Assembly: GCF_901709675.1 (NCBI RefSeq)
Contig: NC_051101.1
Span: forward strand, 12,482,501 to 12,546,500
Source: Syngnathus acus
Taxonomy: Eukaryota; Chordata; Actinopteri; Syngnathiformes; Syngnathidae
Direction of reading: 5' to 3'
Length of the DNA: 64,000 nt
Shown here piece after piece: positions 39,730 through 54,390 of the stretch; position 1 is the stretch's first letter, and each line of letters begins with the position of its first letter. The translations under genes were made by a program, and so were the position numbers. The notes under the pieces are model-generated. The model was given only the letters and a program-made list of their open reading frames with translations, had not been told where the DNA came from and did not search any database.

Positions 39730-42700
39730 GACTCACCCCGCAGGGACGAGCTGATGTTTCAACTTTTACGTCCCCGCATTTCCATTTTAATTGCGATGCC
39801 TGCTACGCGGAAAGGCCTCGGGGAGTTGGGGGGGGGTGTTGGTTGGGGTCAACGCAAAGCGGAGAGGCTGGACAGGGGCCCTGATTGCATTTAATGCGAA
39901 GCCCGGCTAGATAATTGCTAGCACATGACTGTCGTTTTGGATCGCGTAGACTTCTTAGCTGTGTTGTAAATGTGTGTAAGTGGACTTTTATTGCAAGGTA
40001 ATGCAGATTTATTCCAAGCCTAAGTGCAAAAGTATTTAGCTCAATCAATGCTAGTATGCTAATTAATTACACTTCATAGATTATTAAAAGTATATTACTT
40101 GAATTTTGAGCATTTAGTTTTGGGGACTAATGCATCATTCATGGGCCAAATTGACCCTCTGCAGGTCCTCAGTTCTTCCAAAAAAAGAAAGAGAAACCCA
40201 GAAAAAACACCTTGCTGTGTTAAATTAAGGTAAATTATGTGTGTGGTTGTGTTCGTGGGTCATTGTGTGACTTTTAGCCATAAGAATTGAAATAAACACT
40301 TTTTTGTGTCTACCGAATCCTGAGAGATTTGGTTTGTGCGGTTGTGTTCATGGGTCAGTGTGACCCGCTGCATGATAACATCCCCAAAAAAGATTTCTTT
40401 GAATTGTGGTCAAGTCAGTATGTCTGAGAAAACAAAACACAACATTTTTGTTTGTGTTAAATTGGGCAAATTGTGTTTGTTTGTGGTCATAGGTCCATTT
40501 TAGCCGCTGTTTGTTGAACTATCCAAAATAGAAGGCTAGTTTGGGTGGTAAATTGTGTGTGTCGAGAATTTATTCAGCACATATTCTAGTTTTTAAGCCA
40601 TGTTTTACATCAACCACAGAATTGGCACACCGCCCCCATTAATTTTTTTTAAAATCCTTTTTATAGCCAGTAACCTTTTTATTTTGTAAAGAAAGAGTAT
40701 TTAATTATCCACAACCTGCCATTACACTTTGTATTTAACACACCCCTGGAGGGTGCTCACACTCCCAAGAAGCAACTGAACAGAAACAAACACTGTAAAA
40801 AAAAAAAACTGATTAAAAATGAAAGATCAGACCTTCAGACTGCAATTAACACAACCACTACTGCTTGTGGACCTTTCGTAAATGCTCCATTGTACGAGAA
40901 GGGGATTAGTCAAAGGGCACGCCTTTTATTCCGCTCTCTTCTTTAGGATTTCCTTCCAAAATCCTCCCGAGATCTGCGGAAGCGCCCGAGGGGAAGATTT
41001 CAAAATAATAAGGAATAAATTACTCAATGGCTGGCTGGTTGGCTTCAATCCACACGTCCAAATAAGGCCCAATGACTTTCAAAAAATGAAACCTAAACAA
41101 GATGTCATGCTTCACTGTCCCTAATGAAACGCATCAGTGGCATGATTCATTGATTCATACATTAGTGCCCAACTAAATCCACAAACTATCAATACTGTCC
41201 AAAATTGTGATAGAAAATAAAAAATTAAAATATCCAATAGTCACCAGAGAGCACTCCAAAAATACTTTGCTCGTTTTGCAACTTGCCTTGGTCTGATCCG
41301 CCAATCAAAGGACGGAAAAGATCAGTTCGCTGTCAGTTCATGCCACATTTTGACCGATTAACCTCAGGCGCGATTATATCAACATGATTAAGCGGCACGG
41401 GCGTGATGGACGGCGCTGACCTACATGTGAAAAAGGGGGTGCGCTACCCCTGGGCCCCCTTTTTGGGGCCCCAAGGTCACGCCTGCTCGGTTTTGTCAAA
41501 GAAATCCTTTGGATAAAATGTAAGCCCTGGAACTAAACTGAAGCCCCCCCCCCCCTCAACTTTCCAACATCCTCTAACTGCTCACTTCGTATCAACATAA
41601 GGGAAGAAAGGCATCGTGGCACTGGCTCATATAATCTTAATTAATTGATTAAAAATATCACAATTTTATGCAGCCTAGTGGACACGTCACCAATTGTTTT
41701 TTTTTGTAAGAGTGATAAATATCCCAGAACTGACGTTATTGTCTTCCAATTGTTGATTTGTCACTTGCTGCTTTTAAACACAAGGAGGCGCTCTAAGACC
41801 TGCCTGACCACCAGATCCCTCTCTCCTCTTTCTGTAATTGTGTGTGTGTGTAGCATTGACAGCCACGTGCCGAGGTCATTTGTTGTGTTCAGGAGGTGGA
41901 CAAGGCGTTTAAAAGCATGAAAAATGAGCTCTCATCACACTCGTGCTAACAGGCCCCAGAGGCCTGAAAGCATCTCAGCAGGCATAATTGAGCTCCTGTA
42001 TTACAAAAAAGCTTTTTTTTTTTTTTGACTCCTTAAAATCAGTACATTTGCCATGAAATTGGATTTGAGCCCAGTAGTAATGAAAGGTTCCATATCTCAA
42101 CCTGTTCAAAAAAAAAAAAATCCCCAAGGATTCAACTGGACTTGACATATCTCTCATATTGCCATTCATTTTTCTTTTACGTATTTGCATAGATATTTTC
42201 CCCTTAAAATGGTGTGAAATTCACATTTCAGTGCATTCCCTCTCCTCTGATATTAAGCAAAAAAAAAAATCAAAGCAAATCTTTTCCTAACAGCAATTAA
42301 GGCGGCTAGTGAGTTTCCCTTCTTCTTCTTCCCTGCAGCCTCATTAGCTCAATTAACCCGTTTGCTTTTGTGTTTCTCCACCTTTAATCTTGCATGGATG
42401 CTTATGGATTATGTATGCGCCTTTTTTTATTCATCCACTTAGCCTGCAAACATACACAAGTGACGTTAAAGTCACAAGTTTCCTTTTAAAATGTGGATTT
42501 TACAATATTATGGGGCTAATTAGATATAAAAAATTCAAATGTGACGTACGTTTATTGCGTCAAGGCTTCCATTTTGAGTCTTTGACAGTGGGAGCATTCT
42601 TTCTGCGTACTTCATTTGCGTTTGGAGAGCGTTTCAATGCAAAAAAAATAAATAAAATGGGAGTGTTTCAGTTTCCCTTCGTGATGTCATCCATGCAAAC

Positions 42701-45130
42701 ACAAGCAGCCTATATTTCACGAAGCTGGTGATTATTTTCCAAACATAAAAGGCGTGTTGTTGTTGCTTTTGCTTTGTTTGTGAGAATGCAATTGTTATTG
42801 TTGCGTTTGGTGCTGGCGGCGATCAATCAGTGGCTATTGAAACACAATCAGGACACACGCGTATAAGTACAACAGTTGCTTTCCAATTTAGACACACAAT
42901 GGCCTGTGATTGCTGGTCACACGTTGTCGTCTGGTCACTTTTCAAAATGGTGGCTGAGATGCTTTGACTCATGTGTCTTTTAATTTTTTCATTTTTCCAG
43001 AAAGTCGCACATCACTCAGAAACAAATGGACTGTCTGACTGACGAATGGATGATTGCAACACATAAAATATAAAAAAAGAAAAAGAGCTGTGTTTGTTCA
43101 GCAACCTGTGCTTACATCTTTATTTTGTCTTATATTTTTGAAACAGGACTTTTTCTGGGTTGCTTATTTGAAGCAGTAATTTCCATCCCGTGAGTTAATT
43201 TGTCTCTGGGCTCGAAAAGCGAGTCGTCATTAGCAGCGAGACATTTGTTTGTTATTAGTGTGGAGGAATGTAGTCAACACATTTCACAGACAAAGACATG
43301 TTCTCATCTATTTTTAATGATGGGAAAATAACATCACAGCAAATATGAAGGGAGGATGCGTTGCTCTGTCTGTGCTGCAGGTGGGGCCAGGAGGACACGC
43401 AAATATATTTTTTAAAGCTTCTTTTAATTGGCTACATTCCAAATGGACCACCTCTTTTTTTCCCCCCCATGTTTCGCTCTGTTGGCCCTTTTGCTGCATC
43501 TCGACTTGTTTTCCCAAAACATGCATTACTACTGCCAAGAAAAAGCCCAACACCAAAAACAAACTATCAGCACATCTGTACAGAGGAAAAAAAAAACGAG
43601 CCATGTTTTTTTTCCTTTTTTTTTTATGTTCCCGGCGAGGCAAATAACAGCAATGATTTATGGCAGTTTCAGTGACCCGAAAACATCTTGACAAACATTT
43701 AAAATAAGGCACATACCTGATAAAAAAAGAAATAAAAATTGACCATAAATTTATCTGGATTCCAAATTAACCAACTTTGGTGTCCTGAGTGACAGCATAC
43801 AACAACTAAAAAAATTCTTTGGGTTTTTTCGCTGAGTAGGCCCAGTGATGTCATGGCGTCAATCGAGCCGTAACGGTCCCATGTATGATTTAAAGACGAC
43901 TCGCTCACTCGTTAATCACGGCCGACAATACGTCTCAAATCCGGCTGCGTTGTAATATTCCGGACGCTAATAACGCGCCGAGGTCTGTGGTGCTAATATT
44001 TCACGTCGTCCATAAAATATTCCCGCCGCAGGTCGTTCTAAACTTCTGAGTCATTCTGCTAATCATAAAAGAAAGCCACAAAAATGACATTGCGCAAACC
44101 ATACGAAAAAGCCATACTGAAGATTTCAGCGCGCAAGAATCGAATCTGTGAGGCAGACAATCGATTCAAAAGGAAACATGTTTCAAGTTACTGACAGATT
44201 GTTGTTTAACACGTGGACGGTTAGAAAATAGGAACAACGTGGGACATGAAAAGCTTTTGGAAAAAATAAATCAGCAAGCTCACTTAAGCAACATGATTTT
44301 GAAGCTTCATTTGATTAACTTTCACATTTTTTTCAACCAAGGTTGTTCACAACACTCTTCGCTGCGGTATGCCAAATTTGAGAAGACACATTTATTTTCA
44401 TTTGGCAGGAATTTTGTCTGCCCCCACAAATTCTGCCTGACAACAAGTGATGTGTCAACGTCCCGTGTATGCTAATGTAAATATTTTATTACAATATTTG
44501 TATTGCCTGAATTGATACTGCGGGGGAGTTTCAGAGCTCACTATTACACCACATTCATTCATTCTTGCTTTTTTTATTGTGCTGTCATGCGAGCACCTTA
44601 TAAAAGTCATTTTTATTTGAGCTGAGAGCACTCAGGCAAACGAAACCTTAGCTGACAGTTTGAGAGTCTCTCATGAACAAAGTCAAATAATACTAAAACA
44701 CACTCGCACACACATTCCACAGTCGAACAAAACGGAACATAGAGACTGACGATTTGAACTGTGTCCGAGTCACTCGAGGACGCACGCTCGCCTCATGAAT
44801 ATTCATATACTCATTTGCATATTTTACACATCACTGCCAGCGGGAGGGGAAACATTACTGTTCCCTCCCAAAAAATTTGTACACAGCTCGAGAAATTAAT
44901 TGCGCTACCCGGAGAATCATACACATTCAGAATAATGAAGTGTGGAAAACATACTTTGAAATGTTAAGTAGGTTGATTTGCAAAGAAATTTTCCTGCCAT
45001 AGAAAATAAGGTAAAGTCTGTATTTTCTTGAATAAATGTACGGTTTTAAGTCTCATTTGAACATTACTAACTGTTGTGTAATGAAAATAAAGCAACTACA
45101 CGCATTTGAAGGAATAATATGAGTCCTGGA
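39730..45130. other. gene-free region upstream of ube2e2
   Basis: No supportable gene. AT-rich DNA with homopolymer runs. About 43820-44060 and 44760-44900 look like conserved regulatory DNA; the latter has a POU-type palindrome and octamer. Confidence 0.4.
44795..44820. promoter_or_regulatory. POU-type palindrome plus octamer
   Basis: ATGAATATTCAT (44795-44806, perfect palindrome) is followed six bases later by the octamer ATTTGCAT (44813-44820). Suggestive of an OCT/POU enhancer; no further evidence. Confidence 0.4.
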
Positions 45131-45139
45131 CTTTTCCGT

Positions 45140-45930
45140 TTGATAAAAAAAAATCGTACTTCCTGTTCAATTTCAGGTATGGGTCCTTGAGACTTCTGTT
45201 GTGTCTCGTGTTATGACAGACATCTAAGGGCAAATGTTTTGTCGACTTTCCAGGATTCCTCCCTCGTGATGATTAAGATTTGACGCCCGGAATGTCTGCC
45301 TCAAAAAAAAAACTGGCCCACTGCCCCGTTCAGTTTTGAGCTTGAGTCCTTGAGACTTTTCCGTGTCTTATTATGATAGATATGTCCACCCAATTTCTTT
45401 TAAGTCGGCGAAACTGGTGTCGACAATCATTTTGTTCAACTTTCCAAGAATCCAGAGAATGATCGTAAAGCTTTGACACCCAAAATGGCCACACTTCAAG
45501 GCAACATGGCTAACTTCCTGATTAATTTCAAGCATGGGTTCTCGCGACTTTTTTTTGGTGGTGTCCAACCAGTTTTTTTGTTGATCGGTGAAACGTGTCA
45601 TGGAGTATTTTTTTTGTTAGAAACCTTTTGTGAAGCCTCAAATTTGCCCTAACTGGCAGCTTCAACTCAAACGTTTTTGAAACGGGTCCTTGAGACTTTT
45701 TCATACATCCTTTTATGGTCAATTTGGTGTCGATTGGTATAACTGGTGTTGATGGATTTTTTTCCCCTTTAACTTTCTGAGACCGATGTTGAAGACGGAG
45801 AATTCACCCCAAATGACAGACCTCATGGGTCCTTCAGACTTTTGATTTGTGGCTCCTGTTATGATAAACCAGTTCACAAAATTCCATATTGATTGGTCAA
45901 ACTGATGTCCAGGGCTTTTGTAATTTTCCA
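45140..45930 (+). repeat. degenerate tandem array, about five units of 140-190 bp
   Basis: GGGTCCTTGAGACTT-like strings start near 45181, 45344, 45536, 45684 and 45827. Each is followed by a TTATGATAGA-like string and then a TTGATCGGTGAAAC-like string. Same family as 39440-39720. Confidence 0.7.
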
Positions 45931-46821
45931 GAGGGCGCTATTGAGTAACTTTTTGTTATTTTATTGGGAGAAAGCCAAACATCCAACCAACCGCCAGACT
46001 GGACTTGTATCTTCTGAGGCTAAATGTTGTGCTAACAAGTCATTAGCATGTAGCATCTGCTACGTGGTCCTCAAAGCAAAGCAATAAATTGCCTTTTAAG
46101 AGCTAATAACACGCGAGCTGTTTGCAGCTGCTTTTCCTGACAGCTGTGACTCACACACTCGGTTGTTATTTGGGGTGGCATGTCACTCCCCCTCCGTGGT
46201 GCACTGAGTTTAGAATCAGCGGTTGGATGCTAACGACGCTCCTTTTAGAACTGACATGTTAGCATTAAGGTGGCAAACAAAGCAGAGAACTCACCATTAG
46301 ACGGGTGAGCGACAATTAATTAATCTAGTTCATGATCAGTGGCATGAGATGATGATTAAGTTTGAGTTTAGCAGTAGATGAGTGAGCTGAAATTACACCG
46401 GTGAGTTAATGGGGTGTTGACGACTTGACGGGTGAGTTGATTAGTGGTGTGAATCGCCAAGTAGTGACAGGTTTGGTGTTAAATCGAGTGAGATGAGAAC
46501 GAGTAGACACCCTAATGGAATTGGAAGAATTTTTGATGAAATGGCTTTTATTAATCGGGTGGAAATGTTGAAAATAAGAAATAACCACATCTCTAAATAT
46601 ATACAGGAGACAAAACAAGGTTGTTGTGTTCCTGCTGTGTTACCAGAAAGGTGAAGCGGGCAATTTGTCCTCTATGTGTGTGTGTGTGTGAGTGATGGCT
46701 TGCGCTGGCACAGAAGTGTTATGTGTGTGCACCCGAGTGTGAAATGAACGCCACTGTCTACCCGACTAGGCCCCTCCTCTGACCCACACGGCACCGCCAG
46801 GGAACACCACTAAGTCAGTCA

Positions 46822-46900
<79 letters not shown>
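46822..46900. repeat. (TG)n microsatellite
   Basis: About 79 bp of nearly pure TG with one TTTG interruption. Confidence 0.95.
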
Positions 46901-46906
<6 letters not shown>

Positions 46907-46999
46907 AATGAAATGATAGCTTTTTCGCCAATTTGACATTTAAAGCAGAATTTGTGGGTCAGCCCCGGTAGCCTGGCTGTGAGGAAAATGTTACCCGTA

Positions 47000-49900
47000 T
47001 TAGTCACCCAGACTCATTTGTGCTGTTAGCGTAGCGGCTATCATGCTAACGAGTTAAATGGTGTCTGTTTGTCCCTCCGGTGCTGACTCATCTACCAACA
47101 GAGGAGAAGAAGACCTATGACTTGAGTTATGACTTGCTTAACCCAAGTAATGACTTGCTTGGAATTTATTGCGGACGCCACTTGACTTACTTGGGATTTG
47201 CCAGTGTAACTTGATAGATAGCCATAAAAAAAAATCAAAGGCAAAGGGTCAGAGGTGCCCGCTGGTAATCAGGAAGTCCTCTGGGAAAATTAAACCCCCC
47301 CCAAAATAAAACTGTAGACGACGGGCGAGGAACCCCAAAATGTGAGCGGGCATTGACCTGCGTGCCAACAATGTAAACAAACTGATTGGTGTTCTGCGAC
47401 TGGAGTAGCAAGAATGACGGCCAGCCGGGTGGGACGCGAAACGCCACGAAAAGGTCGGCCCGCTGTTCGCCCGCACGTCACTTTGAAATGGAAAAAAAAG
47501 GAAGGCCAAAGACGGGAAGCAGCAAAAGCAAAACCATGTGTGCTTACTTTCCACAGCTTTTCCACCCGCCGCTGATAGTCGCCATTACTGTCAATTAGTT
47601 GTTGGAACATGACTAATAACGACACGTTACGTGAGCCCGGATAGCTCACCACATGGCGGTCCGAGGTGGGACTCTGGTCTGCGCGCTCATTGTCAAACGA
47701 CAAGATTTTTTAAAAACACTCGTACGGGTTGTTTGTATGTATAATCCCAACAAAAGTTTGACATACTAAAAGGAAACATTTCTATATTGCCAATTTTTTG
47801 AGTGTAGTACCACATTTCGCCACAGCATGCCAGGCAGTACCGAGCACGACTGGACAAGATGCAGCATTGCTCTATGCTTGTTGAACTACCAGTTGTTTAA
47901 ATGTTTATAATTCCTGTAGCATCCATGCTAATTTCCATTAGCCCATCTATAGCATTTCGCGTTAGCGTTAAGCAAGAGGACCTTTGTGAAAAGACATAGT
48001 TTGCTTCATTACATGTGTATTTTGTTGAATGCACTTTTGTTCTATGTCTGTTTTACACTAAAATTCAATTGGGAGTGACCGAGTGCGAAGCGTCGGGTGC
48101 GTGATTGTGTTCAAAAATGAAGTACGTATGTTGTGCATGAGTCATGTTGCTTCGACTGCACTGATTGCTTCTCCTCAGTGCATCCAATGTGTTTACGCTT
48201 CCAACTTTTCCATCCGTGTCTCTCTTGTCAATGAAGACTTTGTGACCACCACTTATTCCATGATGCGCCTGCGTAAGGATTGTTTGTGCTCGGGAACTCT
48301 TTTTGGCTGGCAAACCGGGCGGGCGGGCGTGATCTTGAGTGAGCTGTTGAGGTTGTCATAAATATGTCCATGGCGTTACTTGTTGTGTACTTAAGGTACT
48401 CGTGTCAAAATATTCCACGCAAGCAAATGGCGAAGAGAACATTCCGTAAATTCCACTTGTATATCGTAGGAGGGGACATGGCTGAAAATACATCTTCCTT
48501 GGCAGAGGTCACAACATTTTCAATCAATGAATTAACAACTTGGCTTCCGGGACCGCTGCTGAGAGCCTGACGTCTTTAACCTTCAGATAAGAAGAATGAA
48601 GGACGGCCAGCAACTGTGTCAGAATTGAACCACGTGAATAGAAGCCCGCAGAGGACAACGTGAGGCAAGGACAAAAGTAGTCAGAGCGCCATTGTTCGCG
48701 CCAGGCCGTCGTTCAAACCCGGTCTTTGTTCACACCGGGTCATTACCAAGGTGAATCAAATAGTGACTGGTAATAGAACAGCGATAGCTCAGCTAGATAA
48801 TGGAGCATCATTCTGATTCATCTTTCATGGTGAGAGCATTAAATCTCAAACGCTCACTTTTGACCGGGTATAGTCTCGGGGGGTGCTGACGTCAAGGTCG
48901 AGCAGTCCGCTGAATGAACACGATATTTTATTGTGTAGCGCAGATTTTTAAGTGATTGTTGTATGAGTCTTTACCGCAAAAAAAAAAAAAACAGCACCCA
49001 ATAGTGCTGCGTGGGAAGAGGCGCGGTGATGCTGCTAGCTCGCTGCTAGCTCGCCCAACAGCACTACCAAGAGTGGCCCAAATGACTTTGACAGCTCACA
49101 TGTTATCTTTTTAATCATTTAAATACTTTTCAAAAAAAGTTGTGTTTTATTTATGGTCACTCCATGACGTATTTTCATATATCGAGGGTGCGTCCGGAAT
49201 GCAATTAACAACTATTAAATGGAGCGGTAATGTCTTGACTTGTCGGCTGTTATCCTCGCTGGGATTTGCAAACAGCTGAGTGGCCGTGTTTCGCGGCGTC
49301 AAGCCCCTCGGGAAGAGTCAACCTTTTGATACAGACGAGCGGCAGTCTTATGTTGTTTTCTTCTTATTTGCTGCGAAAGCAGCTCGGCCTCATTCACTTC
49401 TTGTCGGTTAGCCGTTGTTTTCCTCGCGGCCTCCATTTTATGTCAAAGCTCGTAAACGTTGCCGGGTGGTCAACTCACGCTCCGGCCAGAAGGTTTGGAG
49501 CGTAAAAAGATGAATCCCCCTCCAGGCTGGACCTTTTATTACTTGAGTTCGGTCATTTCGGATTTAATAGACATCTTTTACTGTGGAGGGAAAAAAATCG
49601 TTATCGCGCTTGTCGCGTAGCTCGCTCATTTATAACTAAATTCCCAAATAAGTGCTTTGTGATTAGAAAGTGAGCAAACACAAAGAAGTGGTACAAACTC
49701 ATCAAGATCATTTCAAACTTTGGACCTTTATGGTGTTGATCTGCTGTTTGACCTTAGTGGAGCTCAGAACTCTCAGATGAATGGATGGAGTTAGAATATA
49801 TTGTTGGGATGGATAAATAAATGGCTATATTTATGTATATGCTTTTAAATCCTGCACCAGGCAGCATTTGAGTAAAACTCAATAGGACCTTCAAATAAAT

Positions 49901-51290
49901 AGAAGCAATGTGGAAAAAACTGCATTCAATGAAAAGTCTCTGCTTGTATGTGTGTATTGAGCTGGCCCCCAAACATGATTTTACCTTTTAAATATCCAAA
50001 GTGACTTTGAAAAATAAAACCCACTGCAGCCGAGGCCAGCGTGAACCTTTTCATCTTAATGAAAAGAGCTGTCTGATAAGCCATTCATTGCTACTCGGTT
50101 TTCTTTTCTCCCGATCAAAATGACCAAAGATTATTTGCTTTTCACACCAAACTGAGATTAATTTCACTATACCGTGAAAACATCTGCTTTAAAAATACGT
50201 CGCAAGGGTTCACTGCCCGTGTTATAGATTGTGATTTAAAAAAATAAAAATAAATTGCACTGCAAACAGGGTTACTGCGTGTTAGCGTGGCATTATGGGA
50301 AGTCTGGCATGCTTCTAGAGTAGATTAAAGCAGTCAGAATAGAGAGGGGGCGCCCTCAGGGGGTCCTCTGAGAATGTATTCATGACAGCAGCCCTAAAAG
50401 CCATTGGAAGCCATTCATCGCTTGATGGGACTCAATATTGCCTTTTGCTTTCGGAGCTCACATTGTCTCCCTCGAGCGGCGTCCACTCTCGGATTCATTC
50501 CGACCGCTCGGTAAAAAAACCTTATTAACGAGGAGCAGATAAGCAAATAATATCCTCCTGCATTTTTTTTTTTCTTCCTCCCTTCAACTACCAAAAACAA
50601 TTAGCCGGCTAACAAGAAGGACGAGGAGCTGCCGATTCCTGTCCGGCGCGTCGAGTCCAACCTGGAAAAACAAACGTTCTGACAAATGGACGTGGAACGC
50701 ACGCACGCACATCTGGACGGTCAGGAAGGGGAAAAAGAAAACAAATGAGAAAGGCTGAGCCAAGCTGTTATTAATTACAAGATGATGGGGAGGATGATGG
50801 GGAAGGCCCGAGCATTTGGAACGAGAACGGATGACAAATCAGCCGCCGCCTAAGCCAGTCGGCGGGAATCCCAGGAGTTAAAACTCGAAGATGTATATGC
50901 TGTGAGAGACACTCAAACTTGAACACACATGGATGGCGGCTCCTCAAAACGGGAATTTCACACATCCATCATCACGCCGCTTGTTTTTCCTACAAATGTA
51001 AAGTTGAGTTGTCCGCGCATCATCCATCACATTCATAGCACTTTATTTATATCACAAAAAAGCTGACATTTCAACAGGGGTGTGTAGACTTTTGATAGCC
51101 ACTCTATTCTATCTTTCTAAGAAGACAAAAACAAGTGAGCTCATTGTTGCCGTGCTAGTTTCCAAGCCATCAAGGCAGATTCGGGTCAGTGAGCTTGACA
51201 AACGACCGGCGGTGGCGTGGCGCTGACCCACAGGTCCAGTCAGGCCTATTAGGGCCCGGTCAGGTCCGAACGGATAATGTTGCTGGCCCG
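47000..51290. other. gene-free region
   Basis: No supportable gene. The blocks 49190-49500 and 50320-50560 have the balanced, motif-rich look of conserved non-coding elements. Confidence 0.35.
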
Positions 51291-51345
51291 AGTTGTCATT
51301 AATTCCCGTTCTTTTATCAATATCTAATTATCTGATCTGTCTGCA

Positions 51346-51462
51346 GATGCGCAGCCCCAAGATGAAGCCTGCAGTAGAAGTCCTTAAATGGCCGATAAAG
51401 CCACGCGGCAGAGATGAAATCCGTGCTCCAGTGGCCGTGTTTTCTTCAGATCATCATCATCA
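51346..51462 (+). other. splice-flanked open segment A, possible unannotated exon
   Basis: Preceded by a pyrimidine-rich acceptor ending TGTCTGCAG and followed by a donor CAG|GTGCGG. Open throughout in one frame (39 codons, phase 0 to 0), starting MRSPKMKPAVEVLKW. No family recognised. It may be chance or a non-coding exon. Confidence 0.25.
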
Positions 51463-52489
51463 GGTGCGGTCCTTATGGGATGTTATTAATTTACATTAGC
51501 TACCTGGTTGGGGAGATAAAGATGCAGTTGTGCAGAGGCAAGCCAAATATGTTCCGGCTGTGAATATTTGATCTATTTTTCTCATTTCGCACACGGCATT
51601 TTAATGCATTTTTATCGGTGTACACATTCGGAAATATCGTTGCGTCAAATGTGCCCACAAAGCATGGCGCCTTTTTAATCACCCCAGCAGTGGTCAGAAG
51701 TAACAAATTACTTAAATACGAATACTTTGTCAAAATGAAGAATACTGTAAAATATAGCAAAAGAGAATTTCCAAAAAGTGTACGGATTAAAGGCTTTTCA
51801 ATTAATTTCAACCCTAACTCTCGCCTTGGTTTATGTCCTCTTTTGGGTTAAGTACAGTTAAAAAAAAATTTCGCTTCCTAATTTCTTGCTATTATCTGAA
51901 CTAGTGTTTTTTGTTTTTATTGTTTTTATATACAAACCATTGCTAGTTTTCTTTATTACAAAAAAATAAATAGTGCATTCATGGCATTTCAATTTATTTC
52001 AATGAGCAAAATAGATTCGAGACGTTTGATATGTGGACATTCCAACCTTCGCAAATGACTCACACTTCCTACTTGTGGGGTGTTTGGGTTATAAACACTT
52101 GACAAACTGATTTCACCGATACCACTCGCTGCTTTTTACACAGCTTGTTGTAAAAAAAAAAAAAACAGCATGAAAAGACCGTGTTTATCATCACTGCTCC
52201 TTCACGCTCAGATTATTGTGGAAGAGATAAGCAACGCTCAGATAACACAGACAATAAAAGTCTGGAGCAGGAAGCGACTCAAATGTCTGCTTATTCCTGT
52301 GACATTCCAATGTTTTCTGTTGTACTGCAACTCCACATTCCCAACACTCCATAGGGGGTTTTAAAATATAAATAAGACGTCCAAACAACCTATAAACACA
52401 TCAGATTTAGTCGGAGACTGAAAGAGTTTTATAGGGGTCACTGGTGTTGGCCATGTTGTGGAAATTTGTTGAAAATTCAATCTCCAAAG

Positions 52490-52740
52490 CTGGTTTCACT
52501 TAAATAACATAAAATTTGGTTGGTATGTCTGTTATGATTAGACCCACAAAAAAAAAAAGAAGCCATGCCAAAAAAAGCGCAGGAAATTTGGTATTTGAGT
52601 GTGAAGCAGATAATTGAGCTGAGTAATGCCTCATCTAATATCTGGAAAATGAAGCCCCTGAGGTCAGTTTTACTTGGCAACGTAAAATTGGGGAGGCATG
52701 TCGATCATGAGTAGACCCACAAAAATAAAGTCGAAATAAG
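52490..52740. repeat. degenerate tandem repeat, period about 173 bp
   Basis: Two units sharing ACGTAAAATT-like, GGTATGTC-like and TGATTAGACCCACAAAAA-like strings, with GACCCACAAA at 52541 and again at 52714. Confidence 0.5.
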
Positions 52741-54288
52741 CTTTGCCTAAAAAGATTTACGAAGTCTGCCATTTTGATTTGAAACAGCCATTTTGGGTCC
52801 CTTTGGCCATTTTTAGAAGTTCTTCAATGTCTTGAAACTTAGTGATTTGATCCAGTTGCCACCAAATTTTTAATGATGGACCACGTTAAATCTTGAGATT
52901 TTCTATTGTGGGCACAATGTGGTAGTGAAATTTGATGAGTTGCAAAGAAACGGGAACTTCTAATCAGTCAGCTCCTCAAGGTCTGCTCTTGACTCGTGAC
53001 TCCTGATATTTGGATTTCTTCAAACTGCATACTAGCTCATTTTTTTGTCTTGACTTTGTGTCACATCTTGGGTTGAAGCTTTAATCACTATTTGTGGATG
53101 ACTCACTTACTGATGGCGGGCATAATATTTGTCAAATTTTCCGTGCTGAGACCTCATTCAAGATGGCTGAAAAGGAACAGAGGAAGTTTTTTTTTTTTTC
53201 CAACAGCGAACAAATAAAATAGCACATAATCCCACGTTCTCGTATTCCTCGCTGATCAAATTCAAGTCACAAGTGTGACTTTCTTATCAACACCAAGCGA
53301 AATGACTCCTGCTTCTCTCGTATCTCTGCAGTTCCTTCATCCGCTAAGGATAATTTCTCCTCTATTGATTTGTTCTTTTTCACATTATTTCTCGGGTTGG
53401 AGGTGAGAGGGGGGACTCGACCGTCTCCAAATGGGAAGATGATTTATTTCTTTAAAGAACAAGAAGGGCAGAATGTTCCGCGGGGTGGCACTCGTTACAC
53501 CGGGGAGCTTGTAAAGGGACTTTTTCTCTTTTGTGCTACGATTTGATTGGTGCTATGCTATGATCATGCGGAACACGCTATGTTTCATGCTACGGTATAT
53601 TGCAGGTTTTTTTTTATGGGTTTTTACAGTACACAGGCAAATCTGGATTTAGAGTTGCGTATCTTGCATTGTACGGAAAAAAATGCAGCGTTATTAACAG
53701 AAAGAAGAAGAGGCACAGAAAGTCTCCAGATTACTTTATCATCAAGGCTAATTTAAAATAGCCTGCCTATGGCATTTCCGAGTAGATATTAGCATTAAGC
53801 TAGCAATGTTTTGAAATGAAATAGTATGCTTGAAAATTCTCTTTTTCTTGTCAGTCATAAAAATACTCTTTAATAAATGACAAAGAGCTTGAAGCGAGCA
53901 CACTTGACCTCATAATTGGAGAAATGCGCAAGCGAGCGAGTTTTCTGCTCAATTCTTTCGTCAAAGCGATGGCACACAATAGCGCTAAGAATTCTTAGAC
54001 AAAACCCATAGTCTCACATTTCTTAACAGCGAGCGTTTGAGAACAGGTACAAAGGAATATAGTGCTTATTGAAAAGTGCGTTTCAGGAAGTCTAATTGTC
54101 TATATTGTGTCGATTGTTATATGGTCTCTCGAGGATTTTAATACAAACACGCAAAGCACACAAAAGGCAGGAAGACGACATTTACATCTTCACTTGAGGC
54201 TGTCGGTTGTCTACTCAGTATTTCTTGTAAAAGTTCAACATTTGCATAAAACAACAAAAATGATGAGATCAAATAATTGTCAAGTCTA

Positions 54289-54390
54289 GACAATTTTACC
54301 CGACGCTGTTTTGCACACGTCAAAGGCAGACATAAACTTGACAATTTTACCCGACGCTGTTTTGCACACGTCAAAGGCAGACATAAACAA
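54289..54390. repeat. near-perfect 51-bp tandem duplication
   Basis: Two copies starting GACAATTTTACCCGACGCTG at 54289 and 54340. Only the last bases differ, so the duplication is recent. Confidence 0.95.
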
